From: Actinomycetes bacterium
GTDB lineage: Bacteria; Actinomycetota; Actinomycetes; Actinomycetales; Cellulomonadaceae
DNA length: 11,057 nucleotides
NCBI GenBank assembly: GCA_023426865.1
Contig: JAEZBT010000016.1
Span: 1 to 11,057, forward strand
Direction: 5' to 3'
Below, piece by piece: positions 1-5,544 of the stretch. How positions within the stretch are numbered: position 1 is the first letter of the stretch; every line of letters begins with the position of its first letter. The translations under genes were made by a program, and so were the position numbers. The notes beneath the pieces are model-generated. The model was not told the origin of the DNA and did not search any database. It saw only the letters and a program-made list of their open reading frames with translations.

Positions 1-287
1 GGTCTTGAGCCCCCACGGGAGGCAGTTGCTGCACCGTAGCCGCCACCCCGTGGTGTGTCCTGGACCGCCTGCGTGACCCGACGTCGGCCATGTGCAGGTT
101 GTCGAGAGTCGCGCCGGGCCCGAGCCTGGGGAAGTCCGCGGCCGAGCCAGCGGCCGGGCGGGTTGCCGGTGGCCTCGTAGTAGGCGACGAGCGAGTCGGC
201 GTGGGCCAGGTCGGCGTCGCCCGCGGCGACGTGCCGGGTGAGGTACGTGTAGCCGTCGCCGGCCATGAGCTTGTGCATCGACATCAT
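1..287 (-). CDS. MobF (TrwC-like) relaxase, N-terminal fragment, runs off left edge
   Basis: The minus strand is open from ATG 287 to the window edge (about 95 codons, no stop). The first 52 residues read MMSMHKLMAGDGYTYL, then VAYYEATGNPPGRWLGRGL. This is the usual N-terminus of actinobacterial MobF conjugative relaxases, where the paired tyrosines (here in VAYYEA) lie near the active site that nicks oriT. An AAGGAGG ribosome-binding site at 303-297 sits 9 bases before the ATG and supports this start; a second ATG follows directly at 284. After about residue 52 (near position 132) the frame turns Arg-rich (QARARRDSRQPAHGRRR) and no longer looks like the family. Another frame there reads PRLGPGATLDNLHMADVG. 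The gene may therefore be frameshifted or recombined at that point and could be a remnant. A full relaxase is around 1000 residues or more, so most of it would lie outside. The start and family are fairly sure; whether the gene is intact is not. Confidence 0.66.
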   Translation of the reverse strand, partial: MMSMHKLMAGDGYTYLTRHVAAGDADLAHADSLVAYYEATGNPPGRWLGRGLPQARARRDSRQPAHGRRRVTQAVQDTPRGGGYGAATASRGGSR

Positions 288-336
288 CGGGAGCCGCCTC
301 CTTCCGCCGTCGGCCCCTCACCGGGAGGTGTGCGGC

Positions 337-361
337 GGGGGCGAGAAGATGTCTCGCCCCC
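337..361. repeat. Perfect 10-bp stem hairpin in relaxase leader
   Basis: GGGGGCGAGA (337-346) and TCTCGCCCCC (352-361) pair perfectly around a 5-base loop (AGATG). The hairpin sits 50 bp before the relaxase start. It could be an oriT hairpin, a transcription attenuator or an operator. No T-run follows on either strand, so a classical terminator is less likely. Confidence 0.6.
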
Positions 362-452
362 CGTTGCTGCCGGGTCGGGTCGTGCTGTGGCGGTCAGCCT
401 GCTCAGGGGCGATAGCCAAACCGATGACGGGACGGTGTCCTCGGTGGTGACG

Positions 453-488
453 CGATGACGCGGCGCGCAGGAACCGTTCGCGTCATCG
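453..488. repeat. 10-bp inverted repeat, oriT-like
   Basis: CGATGACGCG (453-462) and CGCGTCATCG (479-488) are perfect inverted copies separated by 16 bp. The right arm is also the first unit of the GTCAT series that follows. The position, about 165 bp upstream of a MobF relaxase start, suits an oriT or the binding site of an accessory transfer protein or regulator. This is inferred from position only. Confidence 0.45.
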
Positions 489-549
489 GTCGCACCGCGT
501 GCGTCATCTGCTCGGCGGGGGCGTCATTGACCCGGGGCGCATCCGTCAC
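479..549. repeat. Spaced GTCAT repeat cluster A
   Basis: GTCAT occurs at 482, 503 and 523, with a GTCAC variant at 545, all in the same direction at 20-22 bp spacing (about two helical turns). The shared context is roughly (G/C)CGTCATYG. Even spacing on one DNA face suggests an array bound by a protein. The rest of the 288-601 gap has no convincing gene: open frames here are Arg/Pro/Ser-rich shadows. Confidence 0.45.
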
Positions 550-601
550 CGGCTGGGACTGCGAGCCGATGTGGATCGACCCTCGAGAACTCCTGAGTGG
601 C

Positions 602-1141
602 TCAGGGCCGACGTGGACGACGCCAGCGGCGCATGATCGAATCCAGGGAACCGAGCGCCGACCGAGTCGTCGGCCGTCTCGCGGCCGCGGGACTCGGGAC
701 ATCGTCGTCGGAGGACAGTACTTCGCCGCGGTACCAGTGCTCGAAGTAGGCCGTCTCGCTCTCGGGGTCGAACTCCTCGAAGTCCCCGGCGGCCTCGCAG
801 GCCGTGATGTGGTCGAGCGCGGCTCGAGCCTCGTCGCTTCCGTCCCGGGCGAGGTGGGCCTTCGTGACGTCGAGCCCGGCCCCGCACAGCAGTCGGACGT
901 CGATCGCCGCGTCAGCGTCCCGGCTGGACTCCTTCGCACGCCAGATCCGGAGGACGTCGTCGACGGACCCGGCGTTGAAGAGGTGGACGCACAACAGCTT
1001 CATCGAGAGCGTGTCCGCCGCTGCGCCTTCGCGCGCAAGTGCGTCCAGGAACTCGCGGATGCGCGGCAGCGCCTCGGTCGGCGGACGGGTGCCGTACACG
1101 GCGAGCAGCTCATCCTCGTCCATGGGCCGGAGCGTAGTCAT
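602..1141 (-). CDS. Hypothetical protein, 179 aa
   Basis: The protein begins MTTLRPMDEDELLAVYGTRP and has a normal mixed composition, with strong G/C third positions, over its first 140 residues. Recognisable stretches are FLDALAREG, SMKLLCVHLFNAGSVDDVLRIWRAKES, DVRLLCGAGLDVTKAHLA and ACEAAGDFEEFDPESETAYFEHWY, predicted to be mostly helical. The last 35 residues are Pro/Arg-rich and low in complexity. I have a general memory of similar uncharacterised proteins in Streptomyces and relatives but can assign no function. ATG 1141 is chosen over the frame's first ATG at 1228, because the sequence upstream of 1141 (APTRRHGLLKCRAP) does not look coding. ATG 1123 is an alternative; neither has a clear Shine-Dalgarno. 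It is soluble, with no membrane segment. It diverges from the 97-aa gene at 1262 across a 120-bp gap, so the two may share a regulatory region. Confidence 0.68.
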   Translation of the reverse strand: MTTLRPMDEDELLAVYGTRPPTEALPRIREFLDALAREGAAADTLSMKLLCVHLFNAGSVDDVLRIWRAKESSRDADAAIDVRLLCGAGLDVTKAHLARDGSDEARAALDHITACEAAGDFEEFDPESETAYFEHWYRGEVLSSDDDVPSPAAARRPTTRSALGSLDSIMRRWRRPRRP

Positions 1142-1248
1142 CCCGGGCCTCGCCCGCGGGTCCGTTGACGGAGCCCTGCACTTCAGGAGCCCGTGGCGTC
1201 GTGTGGGCGCTGGAAGGCGGGTTCTCAAGTCGCGCCCCGACGCGGGCG

Positions 1249-1262
1249 CGATACTTGCGCCA
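1249..1262 (+). promoter_or_regulatory. Possible leaderless -10 element
   Basis: GATACT (1250-1255) resembles a TATACT-type -10 box and ends 6 bases before ATG 1262. That spacing would start the transcript at the start codon. Leaderless messages are common in actinobacteria, and this gene lacks a Shine-Dalgarno. I see no good -35 box, so the call is weak. Confidence 0.25.
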
Positions 1263-1555
1263 TGGCGAGCGGCGATGACGCGGGCATCCCTGAAGAACGC
1301 TTCAAGAAGCAGCGCGTCGCAGACCGCATCGACTCTTCAGCGGGGTACTCGATCAGCCTTCGGCGGGACGCGATCGACTACACGGACCACCTGGGGACGT
1401 TGGCCATCGACGCCGAATGGGCCCCGAGCCGCGGGACGTGGGTTCTCCTGTTCGCCGCCAGCATCCCGGACACGGCCGACCGTCCGCACCAGGCCGTGGT
1501 CGACAACCTTCAGCGCGCCTTCAGCGCCGCCGGCTGGCGCCTCTCGCTTCGCTAG
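1262..1555 (+). CDS. Hypothetical small protein, 97 aa
   Basis: The frame from ATG 1262 to TAG 1555 has G/C-rich third positions and a balanced, mildly acidic composition. It starts MASGDDAGIPEERFKKQRVADR, continues with SISLRRDAIDYTDHLGTLAIDAEW and WVLLFAASIPDT, and ends QRAFSAAGWRLSLR. The alternation of hydrophobic strands and helices suggests a small compact soluble alpha/beta fold. I do not recognise the family. The frame is open upstream to 1193, but that part (CGRWKAGSQVAPRRGR) looks non-coding, so ATG 1262 is preferred. It is the only plus-strand gene left of the tRNA and diverges from the gene at 1141. The island context suggests cargo, but there is no evidence for a role. Confidence 0.62.
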   Translation: MASGDDAGIPEERFKKQRVADRIDSSAGYSISLRRDAIDYTDHLGTLAIDAEWAPSRGTWVLLFAASIPDTADRPHQAVVDNLQRAFSAAGWRLSLR

Positions 1556-1712
1556 GTGACGGGCGTGATGTCGTCACTATCCGCGTGACCGTCAAGGAAG
1601 CGCGACGCGGCCCCGGTCGGCGCCCCGATCGACGAGGCCGGGTGTAGCTGTCGCCGGCTCTGAGCTTCTGCGCCCTGGCTCGGGCCGAGCGGACGCGGCC
1701 AGGTTGTTCAGC

Positions 1713-1781
1713 GGCGATGGCCGACGGGACGGCGTCATCGCGCGAGCGGCAACGTCATTGGCTCGCCGCCCGCCCCGTCAT
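1713..1781. repeat. Spaced GTCAT repeat cluster B
   Basis: GTCAT occurs at 1734, 1754 and 1777, same orientation, 20 and 23 bp apart, repeating the layout of the cluster at 482-549. Two short inverted repeats are interleaved: GCGATG (1713-1718) with CATCGC (1736-1741), and GCGAGC (1742-1747) with GCTCGC (1761-1766). It lies in the gap between the 97-aa gene and the HEPN gene, starting 24 bp past the HEPN stop codon. Nothing else is seen in the 1556-1804 gap. Confidence 0.4.
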
Positions 1782-1804
1782 CGCCGTGGGCGACTGTGAG
1801 GCGG

Positions 1805-2182
1805 TCAGGAACCGCTGACGTCCCGCGCGGCGTCGACCATGCGTGTCGCCCACTCGACGGCCTTCGTCGCGTCCGTCCGGCTGATCGGACCCGCCTGGTA
1901 CTGCGCGGCGGTCTTGAGCCCGAGGAGTCGCCGGAAGGTCGACTCGAGCGCCTTGCCCGCGGGACCGGCACCGGCGAGCTCCGGCACGGCGGAGCGGTGG
2001 TCTTCCGACTTGCCGGTGCGGCCGGTCAGCTGGAGGCAGATCGCGTCCTTGGCGTTGATGCCGGCCAACACCGCCGATGAAGCGGCCGCAGTGTGGAGCT
2101 CCATGTCGAGCTCCAGGCCGGCGGCGTCGAGGAACTCGCGGGCCTTACGGAGGTGGCTGAGCGCGTCGTCCCGGGCGCCCAT
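1805..2182 (-). CDS. HEPN-domain protein, probable toxin partner of MNT nucleotidyltransferase
   Basis: This is a 125-aa, largely helical protein beginning MGARDDALSHLRKAREFLDAAGLEL. It carries R55-TGKSED-H62, a match to the HEPN ribonuclease motif R-X4-6-H, between two predicted helices; the tyrosine that often follows the His in HEPN toxins is not seen (DHRSAV). It starts one base after the stop of the nucleotidyltransferase gene, so the two are translated together. HEPN/MNT pairs are known toxin-antitoxin modules in which the HEPN protein cleaves RNA and the MNT partner neutralises it, in several systems by adding AMP groups to the HEPN protein. Here the role is inferred from motif and gene pairing. 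The length suits a stand-alone HEPN domain. An alternative is a regulatory, non-catalytic HEPN subunit. Confidence 0.75.
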   Translation of the reverse strand: MGARDDALSHLRKAREFLDAAGLELDMELHTAAASSAVLAGINAKDAICLQLTGRTGKSEDHRSAVPELAGAGPAGKALESTFRRLLGLKTAAQYQAGPISRTDATKAVEWATRMVDAARDVSGS

Positions 2183-2183
2183 G

Positions 2184-2810
2184 TCAGGTGGCCTTCGGGG
2201 CCGGGACCAGTGAGATCGACCCGACGATCGCTCGCCCGTCGCGGCGGATCTCGCTCAGGAGGCGCTCACCCGCTGCCGCCATCGCCTGAAGCTCTTCACC
2301 AGAGCGGTCGAGAGTCTCGCAGGGGTTGCCGGTCCACCGGGTGACGCGCGCGGCGAGGTCGGTGACGTTCGCGTTCCAATCGGCGTCGTCGGCGTCCACA
2401 TCGGCGGGACGGATGACGAGGAGGTCGATGTCGCTGGCCGTGCCGCCGTCGCCCCTTGCGGCGGACCCGAAGACCACGATGCCGTCCGGGGGCTCGGCCC
2501 ATCCGCCCGCGTGCTCGGCGACTCGGCTCCACAGCTGCTGGCGCAGGGAGGTGAGCGCCTCGACGGCAGATGCGGCGACGTGCTCGCGGTTCAGGGAGAA
2601 GAGCGAGGCGGCTCCCGCGGGGGTCCGGTCGACGAGGCCGGTCTCAGTGAGGTCGGCGAGGATGCGCGCGACGCGTGCCTGGGAGACTCGTGGGCGAGTC
2701 AGCTCTGCGATCGCACGGCCGGTGAGCGGTGTCGAGGTGGACGCGAGTACGGCCAGCACCGGGCCGTGGGCGGACGGCACCACGTCGGCGATCGGGTTTG
2801 AGACGTCCAT
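2184..2810 (-). CDS. HTH-MNT nucleotidyltransferase, probable antitoxin and autoregulator
   Basis: This protein of about 208 aa has two parts. Residues 15-75 form a winged-helix-like DNA-binding domain (PVLAVLASTSTPLTGRAIAEL, then VSQARVARILADLTETGLVDR). Residues 105-205 form a minimal nucleotidyltransferase with an exact G-S-X10-D-X-D signature (GSAARGDGGTASDIDLLV), the metal- and nucleotide-binding motif of the pol-beta MNT fold. It is paired with the HEPN gene one base downstream, so it probably acts as the antitoxin and modifies or binds the HEPN protein. The winged helix suggests it also represses its own promoter, where a duplicated 11-bp site overlaps the -10 box. ATG 2810 is preferred over ATG 2813, because GGAG (2820-2817) is 6 bases from the former and only 3 from the latter. 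Stand-alone MNT antitoxins usually lack the fused HTH domain. Confidence 0.82.
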   Translation of the reverse strand: MDVSNPIADVVPSAHGPVLAVLASTSTPLTGRAIAELTRPRVSQARVARILADLTETGLVDRTPAGAASLFSLNREHVAASAVEALTSLRQQLWSRVAEHAGGWAEPPDGIVVFGSAARGDGGTASDIDLLVIRPADVDADDADWNANVTDLAARVTRWTGNPCETLDRSGEELQAMAAAGERLLSEIRRDGRAIVGSISLVPAPKAT

Positions 2811-2828
2811 CATCGGCTCCAGGTGAGT

Positions 2829-2864
2829 CGTGAAGTACTCACGTAAAAACTATAGTACTCATGT
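2829..2864 (-). promoter_or_regulatory. MNT/HEPN promoter with duplicated operator
   Basis: On the minus strand ACRTGAGTACT occurs twice, at 2864-2854 and 2844-2834, exactly 20 bp apart with one mismatch. Between them is TATAGT (2854-2849), a good -10 box; the -35 is weak (ATTCCG near 2877-2872). The second copy is also part of a short inverted repeat, CGTGA-N5-TCACG (2829-2843). Two same-face sites flanking a -10 fit autorepression by the HTH domain of the MNT protein. This AT-rich patch stands out from its surroundings. Confidence 0.6.
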
Positions 2865-3108
2865 GGGACCACGGAATGCCCGGGGGGGACGACCCCAGGA
2901 GCGAGTCAGCTGCTACTGGGCACCAGAGCGCCGCCGTCTGTAAGGAAGTGCTGCCGCACGCTCGGCACTCGAAGTAAGGGCCCTGCCACGCCGAACCCGC
3001 GGCGATGCGGACGCGAACAGACGTCAGTCGGCCGCCGCATGCCGGGCACGCGCGGCGTCTCACCAGAGACGCAAGACGACGACGCACAGCGGAGAGCACC
3101 GCAGTCAC
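2839..3108 (-). CDS. Small zinc-ribbon protein, 89 aa
   Basis: The protein has a basic, helical N-terminus (SAVRRRLASLVRRRA) followed by a four-cysteine zinc ribbon: C21-P-A-C24 and C48-R-A-C51, with GPYFECRACGS as the second knuckle. It starts at a GTG that overlaps the TGA stop of the upstream gene by four bases, so translation is coupled. The composition suggests a small nucleic-acid- or protein-binding module, but no family is recognised. The C-terminal tail (PWSHMSTIVFT) is encoded by the -10 box and operator of the downstream MNT gene. It may be fortuitous readthrough, or the gene may have been fused to new downstream sequence. The zinc knuckles are clear; function is unknown. Confidence 0.6.
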   Translation of the reverse strand: MTAVLSAVRRRLASLVRRRACPACGGRLTSVRVRIAAGSAWQGPYFECRACGSTSLQTAALWCPVAADSLLGSSPPGIPWSHMSTIVFT

Positions 3109-3374
3109 GATGTGCTCGCGAGCCGGGGCTTCCGACGGACTCGAGGGGCTCTCGGGCGCTGCCAGATCCGGAGCGAGGCCGTACCGTCGCGGGCGCAGAT
3201 GATGTCGAACCGCAGCTCGATCCCTGCGTCGGCCTCCAAGCCCGGGTGAGCGGCGAGAAGATCGCGGCGGAGGGCGTTGTTGTCCCCGTCGGCGCGACTT
3301 CCCTCATCGACCAACGTCCAGCCATCGAGGACGTCGCCCTCGTCCGCCTTCGCCCTCCGCACAACACCGAACAT
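3105..3374 (-). CDS. Hypothetical small protein, 89 aa
   Basis: The frame from ATG 3374 reads MFGVVRRAKADEGDVLDGWTL, then DGDNNALRRDLLAAHPGLEADAGIELRFDIICARDGTASLRIWQRP, and ends in a basic tail. The middle part looks like a small mixed alpha/beta domain; GIELRFDIICARDGTASLRIW would be two adjacent strands. The frame is open further upstream to 3545, but that part is Arg/Ala low-complexity sequence, so the internal ATG is preferred. No clear Shine-Dalgarno is seen; GGTGGG touches the ATG. Its TGA overlaps the GTG start of the zinc-ribbon gene, making a two-gene unit. It lies 186 bp downstream of the ABC-3C ATPase gene on the same strand and could be a late part of that operon. No function can be assigned. 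Confidence 0.5.
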   Translation of the reverse strand: MFGVVRRAKADEGDVLDGWTLVDEGSRADGDNNALRRDLLAAHPGLEADAGIELRFDIICARDGTASLRIWQRPRAPRVRRKPRLASTS

Positions 3375-3560
3375 CCCACCAGTGCGCCGACCGAGGCGGC
3401 CTGACAGATGCCCAACCTCCCGAGCCCGGGCCGCTGGACGCCGGCGCCCCAGGAGGCGATGACGGGCCGTGACTCTGTTTGCACCACGTGCGGACGATCG
3501 GCTGGCCGCGGCGAGCAGCTGGCCAGGCCGCGGTCGTCGTCGCATGGCGCGCGGGACGGG

Positions 3561-5318
3561 CTACACGGAGTCGGAGGACTCCGGCGCCGAGGTGATGCGT
3601 TGTCCGAGCAGACCGCCGGAGGGATCCCCATCGTGGAGTTCGAGGACGACACTGTCTGTGACTGTGGACGGGTCGCCGAACTCCGCCCACGGAACCTTGT
3701 CGCTGTTCAATGCCACGATGTACTGATAGCCATACTCAGCGGCCGAACCGGCGCCAATCTCGAGTGCGCGCGCAGTCTGTCTCTCGTCGACGTCCGCAAA
3801 GACTGTGCTGTCATGAAGCAAGAAACCCGGGCCCCGGTCATTGCGGGCGAGTGCCTCGCTGATCGCAACGTCATAAGCAAGAATTGCCATCAGGTGAACT
3901 CCGCCAGAGCCAGTACGCGGCAGCACGGTCTTGAACTGGAACCCTCCCTTTCCTAGCGCGATGCGCAGATCCGCAGGCTCCCCGTAGAGCATTTCCATGA
4001 TCTCGCCAAAGCGAGCGATGATTTCTGCGCGGTGCTCGAACCGCTCCGCGAGATCCAGGCTAGTCCGCGCAGTGAGCCCGACCTCCTCAGACTTCAACCG
4101 CGCCTTGACATGACCGAGCTCGCGCAAAGTCCTCAGCTGCTCGCTGATACCTGCGATCTTCGACTGCTCGTCGGCAAGCCTCTGCTGCAACTCGACGAAA
4201 TCATCCAGCGCACCTCCCGAACGCAGCAGTCGGAGGTCCGCTTCGTTCCGTGAGGCGAGGTCCGCTTGTGTCGCTGATCGCCGCTCGATCCTCTCGCGGA
4301 TCAGCCGAGACTCCTCGGCCAGATACACGGCGCGATTGGCTGCGACCTGCCGCTGGAACTCGGCCGCCTCCTCGAGCGATCGCACAATCGCCTCGCCAAG
4401 CGCCACTTGTGCCTCGGCAAAGAGCTCGCCGATCCGGGGATCGGCGTCTAGGAACTCGTCGCGAATCTGCGACTCGTACATCGCAAGCATCTGACGATCG
4501 GCGATGTTCTCGTTGGTGAGCGTCTTGATCCGCCGCGAGAGCTCCTCTACTCGCGTTTCGATTAGCCGATACTCAGGTAGGACGGAGAAGCTGTCGACCT
4601 CCCGGCGCAGTTGCTCCATGCGGTGCTGAGCTCGCGCGAGCTGCGGCTCCAGAGCCGCTACTCGAGCTTCAAGCGGGGACTCTGGGTCGTCCACCAGGGC
4701 AATACGAGCCTTCTGCTCCTTGAGAGATGCCCACTCTTGTGCGAGGCGCCAGTCCAAGTTCAGGAAGTACGCATTCTCCGCCTGAACGGCTTCCGAGCGC
4801 TGATTCGCGAGCGTGCGAAATGGATCGATCAGTGAATCCGTTCGGTAGCGAGCCAGGTGCCGCATCAGACTCCGGAACGTCGGAGGAGCGGCGTCCATCC
4901 CAGGCCGAGCGAAGGCCTGGGAGCCCAACCAGTCGGTCCACCTCCGCTGGCCGACCACGAACTCACCGCTCGGCAACTGGTCCGCCCCATCCGCGACGCC
5001 GGCGTTGGCGACGTCCCCTTCGAGGAGCAGTTCGCCAGGAGCGTCTGGACTGCGTGTCACCTGAACTGTCGAACCGGAGCGACTCGTGAGGGAAAGGGTG
5101 AAGGACCAGCCGCGCCCCTGCATCTGCCTGGTTCGATCGCTGAGGTTGGCTCCAAGGCAGAAATCAATCAGTGCAATCGCCGTGGTCTTTCCCAAGCCGT
5201 TTCGCGAGTCAGTCTTCGTCGCTTCCTTCGTGCGATTGGCCAAGATAACGTTCAAGCCGTCGCGGAAGGCGATATCGTGGAACTCAGGGAAGTTCGCCGT
5301 TAGCGAGTTTAGTCTCAT
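3561..5318 (-). CDS. ABC-3C system coiled-coil ATPase (DUF2326-like C-terminus)
   Basis: This 585-aa protein begins MRLNSLTANFPEFHDIAFRD. An SMC/RecN-like ATPase head is split by a long coiled coil. The Walker A motif is SRNGLGKTT at about residues 38-46. Residues 200-420 are rich in Glu, Arg, Leu and Gln heptads (LEPQLARAQHRMEQLRREVD, ERIERRSATQADLASRNEAD). The C-terminal half of the head carries SGGVHLMAILAYD (about 471-483) and a Walker B-like FLLHDSTVFADVDERQ (about 499-514), as in DUF2326 proteins of ABC three-component systems. In these systems the ATPase is thought to sense DNA or another trigger and control an effector. ATG 5318 follows the middle-component stop by one base; the frame upstream of it is the shadow of that gene. 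Third codon positions are less G/C-rich than in flanking genes, suggesting recent acquisition. The family call is strong; biological activity is inferred. Confidence 0.88.
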   Translation of the reverse strand: MRLNSLTANFPEFHDIAFRDGLNVILANRTKEATKTDSRNGLGKTTAIALIDFCLGANLSDRTRQMQGRGWSFTLSLTSRSGSTVQVTRSPDAPGELLLEGDVANAGVADGADQLPSGEFVVGQRRWTDWLGSQAFARPGMDAAPPTFRSLMRHLARYRTDSLIDPFRTLANQRSEAVQAENAYFLNLDWRLAQEWASLKEQKARIALVDDPESPLEARVAALEPQLARAQHRMEQLRREVDSFSVLPEYRLIETRVEELSRRIKTLTNENIADRQMLAMYESQIRDEFLDADPRIGELFAEAQVALGEAIVRSLEEAAEFQRQVAANRAVYLAEESRLIRERIERRSATQADLASRNEADLRLLRSGGALDDFVELQQRLADEQSKIAGISEQLRTLRELGHVKARLKSEEVGLTARTSLDLAERFEHRAEIIARFGEIMEMLYGEPADLRIALGKGGFQFKTVLPRTGSGGVHLMAILAYDVAISEALARNDRGPGFLLHDSTVFADVDERQTARALEIGAGSAAEYGYQYIVALNSDKVPWAEFGDPSTVTDSVVLELHDGDPSGGLLGQRITSAPESSDSV

Positions 5319-5319
5319 G

Positions 5320-5544
5320 CTACGTCCGCCAATCGAGCAGTCCGCGGTCCAAGTCGACGACGCCGAGCATGAATAGCAGTGTGAGGGCTCTGCTGAATGT
5401 GTCGAAGGACGCCTCGGGCTGCGCGTCGCGGAACGCAGACCATAGCCCGCTAACGGTTGAATGCTCGCGCCGGAGTGCGAGGACTTCCGCCGCTCTTCCG
5501 AGCAGTGTGTCTGTCGCCGGCACATACTTGGTGGGGAGGATCAT
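5320..5544 (-). CDS. ABC-3C middle component (MC6-like), 74 aa
   Basis: This short protein starts MILPTKYVPATDTLLGRAAEVLALRR and continues with TVSGLWSAFRDA, SFDTFSRALTLLFMLGVVDLDRGLL. The pattern MILP(T/S)K near the start, a conserved V-LW helix, and F---A-LLF-LGV---GLL at the end matches the small winged-helix-like middle components that link effector and ATPase in ABC three-component systems. I believe it is the MC6 type, from memory of that family. Its ATG overlaps the last bases of the HNH gene (5541-5544), and its TAG lies one base before the ATPase ATG, so all three proteins should be made in fixed ratio from one message. Family membership is well supported by sequence and context; the exact MC subclass is less certain. 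Confidence 0.82.
   Translation of the reverse strand: MILPTKYVPATDTLLGRAAEVLALRREHSTVSGLWSAFRDAQPEASFDTFSRALTLLFMLGVVDLDRGLLDWRT

Noticed and set aside
479..549. CRISPR array from the evenly spaced repeats
   Set aside because: The repeated core is only 5-8 bases, far shorter than a CRISPR repeat, and no cas gene is present.
403..939. 178-codon minus-strand open frame overlapping the 179-aa gene
   Set aside because: Arg/Ser/Pro/Thr low-complexity sequence in the wrong frame of a better gene; its end runs into the repeat cluster.
3567..3582. Hairpin GGAGTC-GGAG-GACTCC as terminator of the ABC-3C operon
   Set aside because: It lies inside the last codons of the ATPase gene, has only 6 bp and no T-run.
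2906..3652. 248-codon minus-strand frame across the zinc-ribbon, small gene and ATPase end
   Set aside because: It overlaps three better frames and is rich in Ser/Arg/Pro without domain-like segments.
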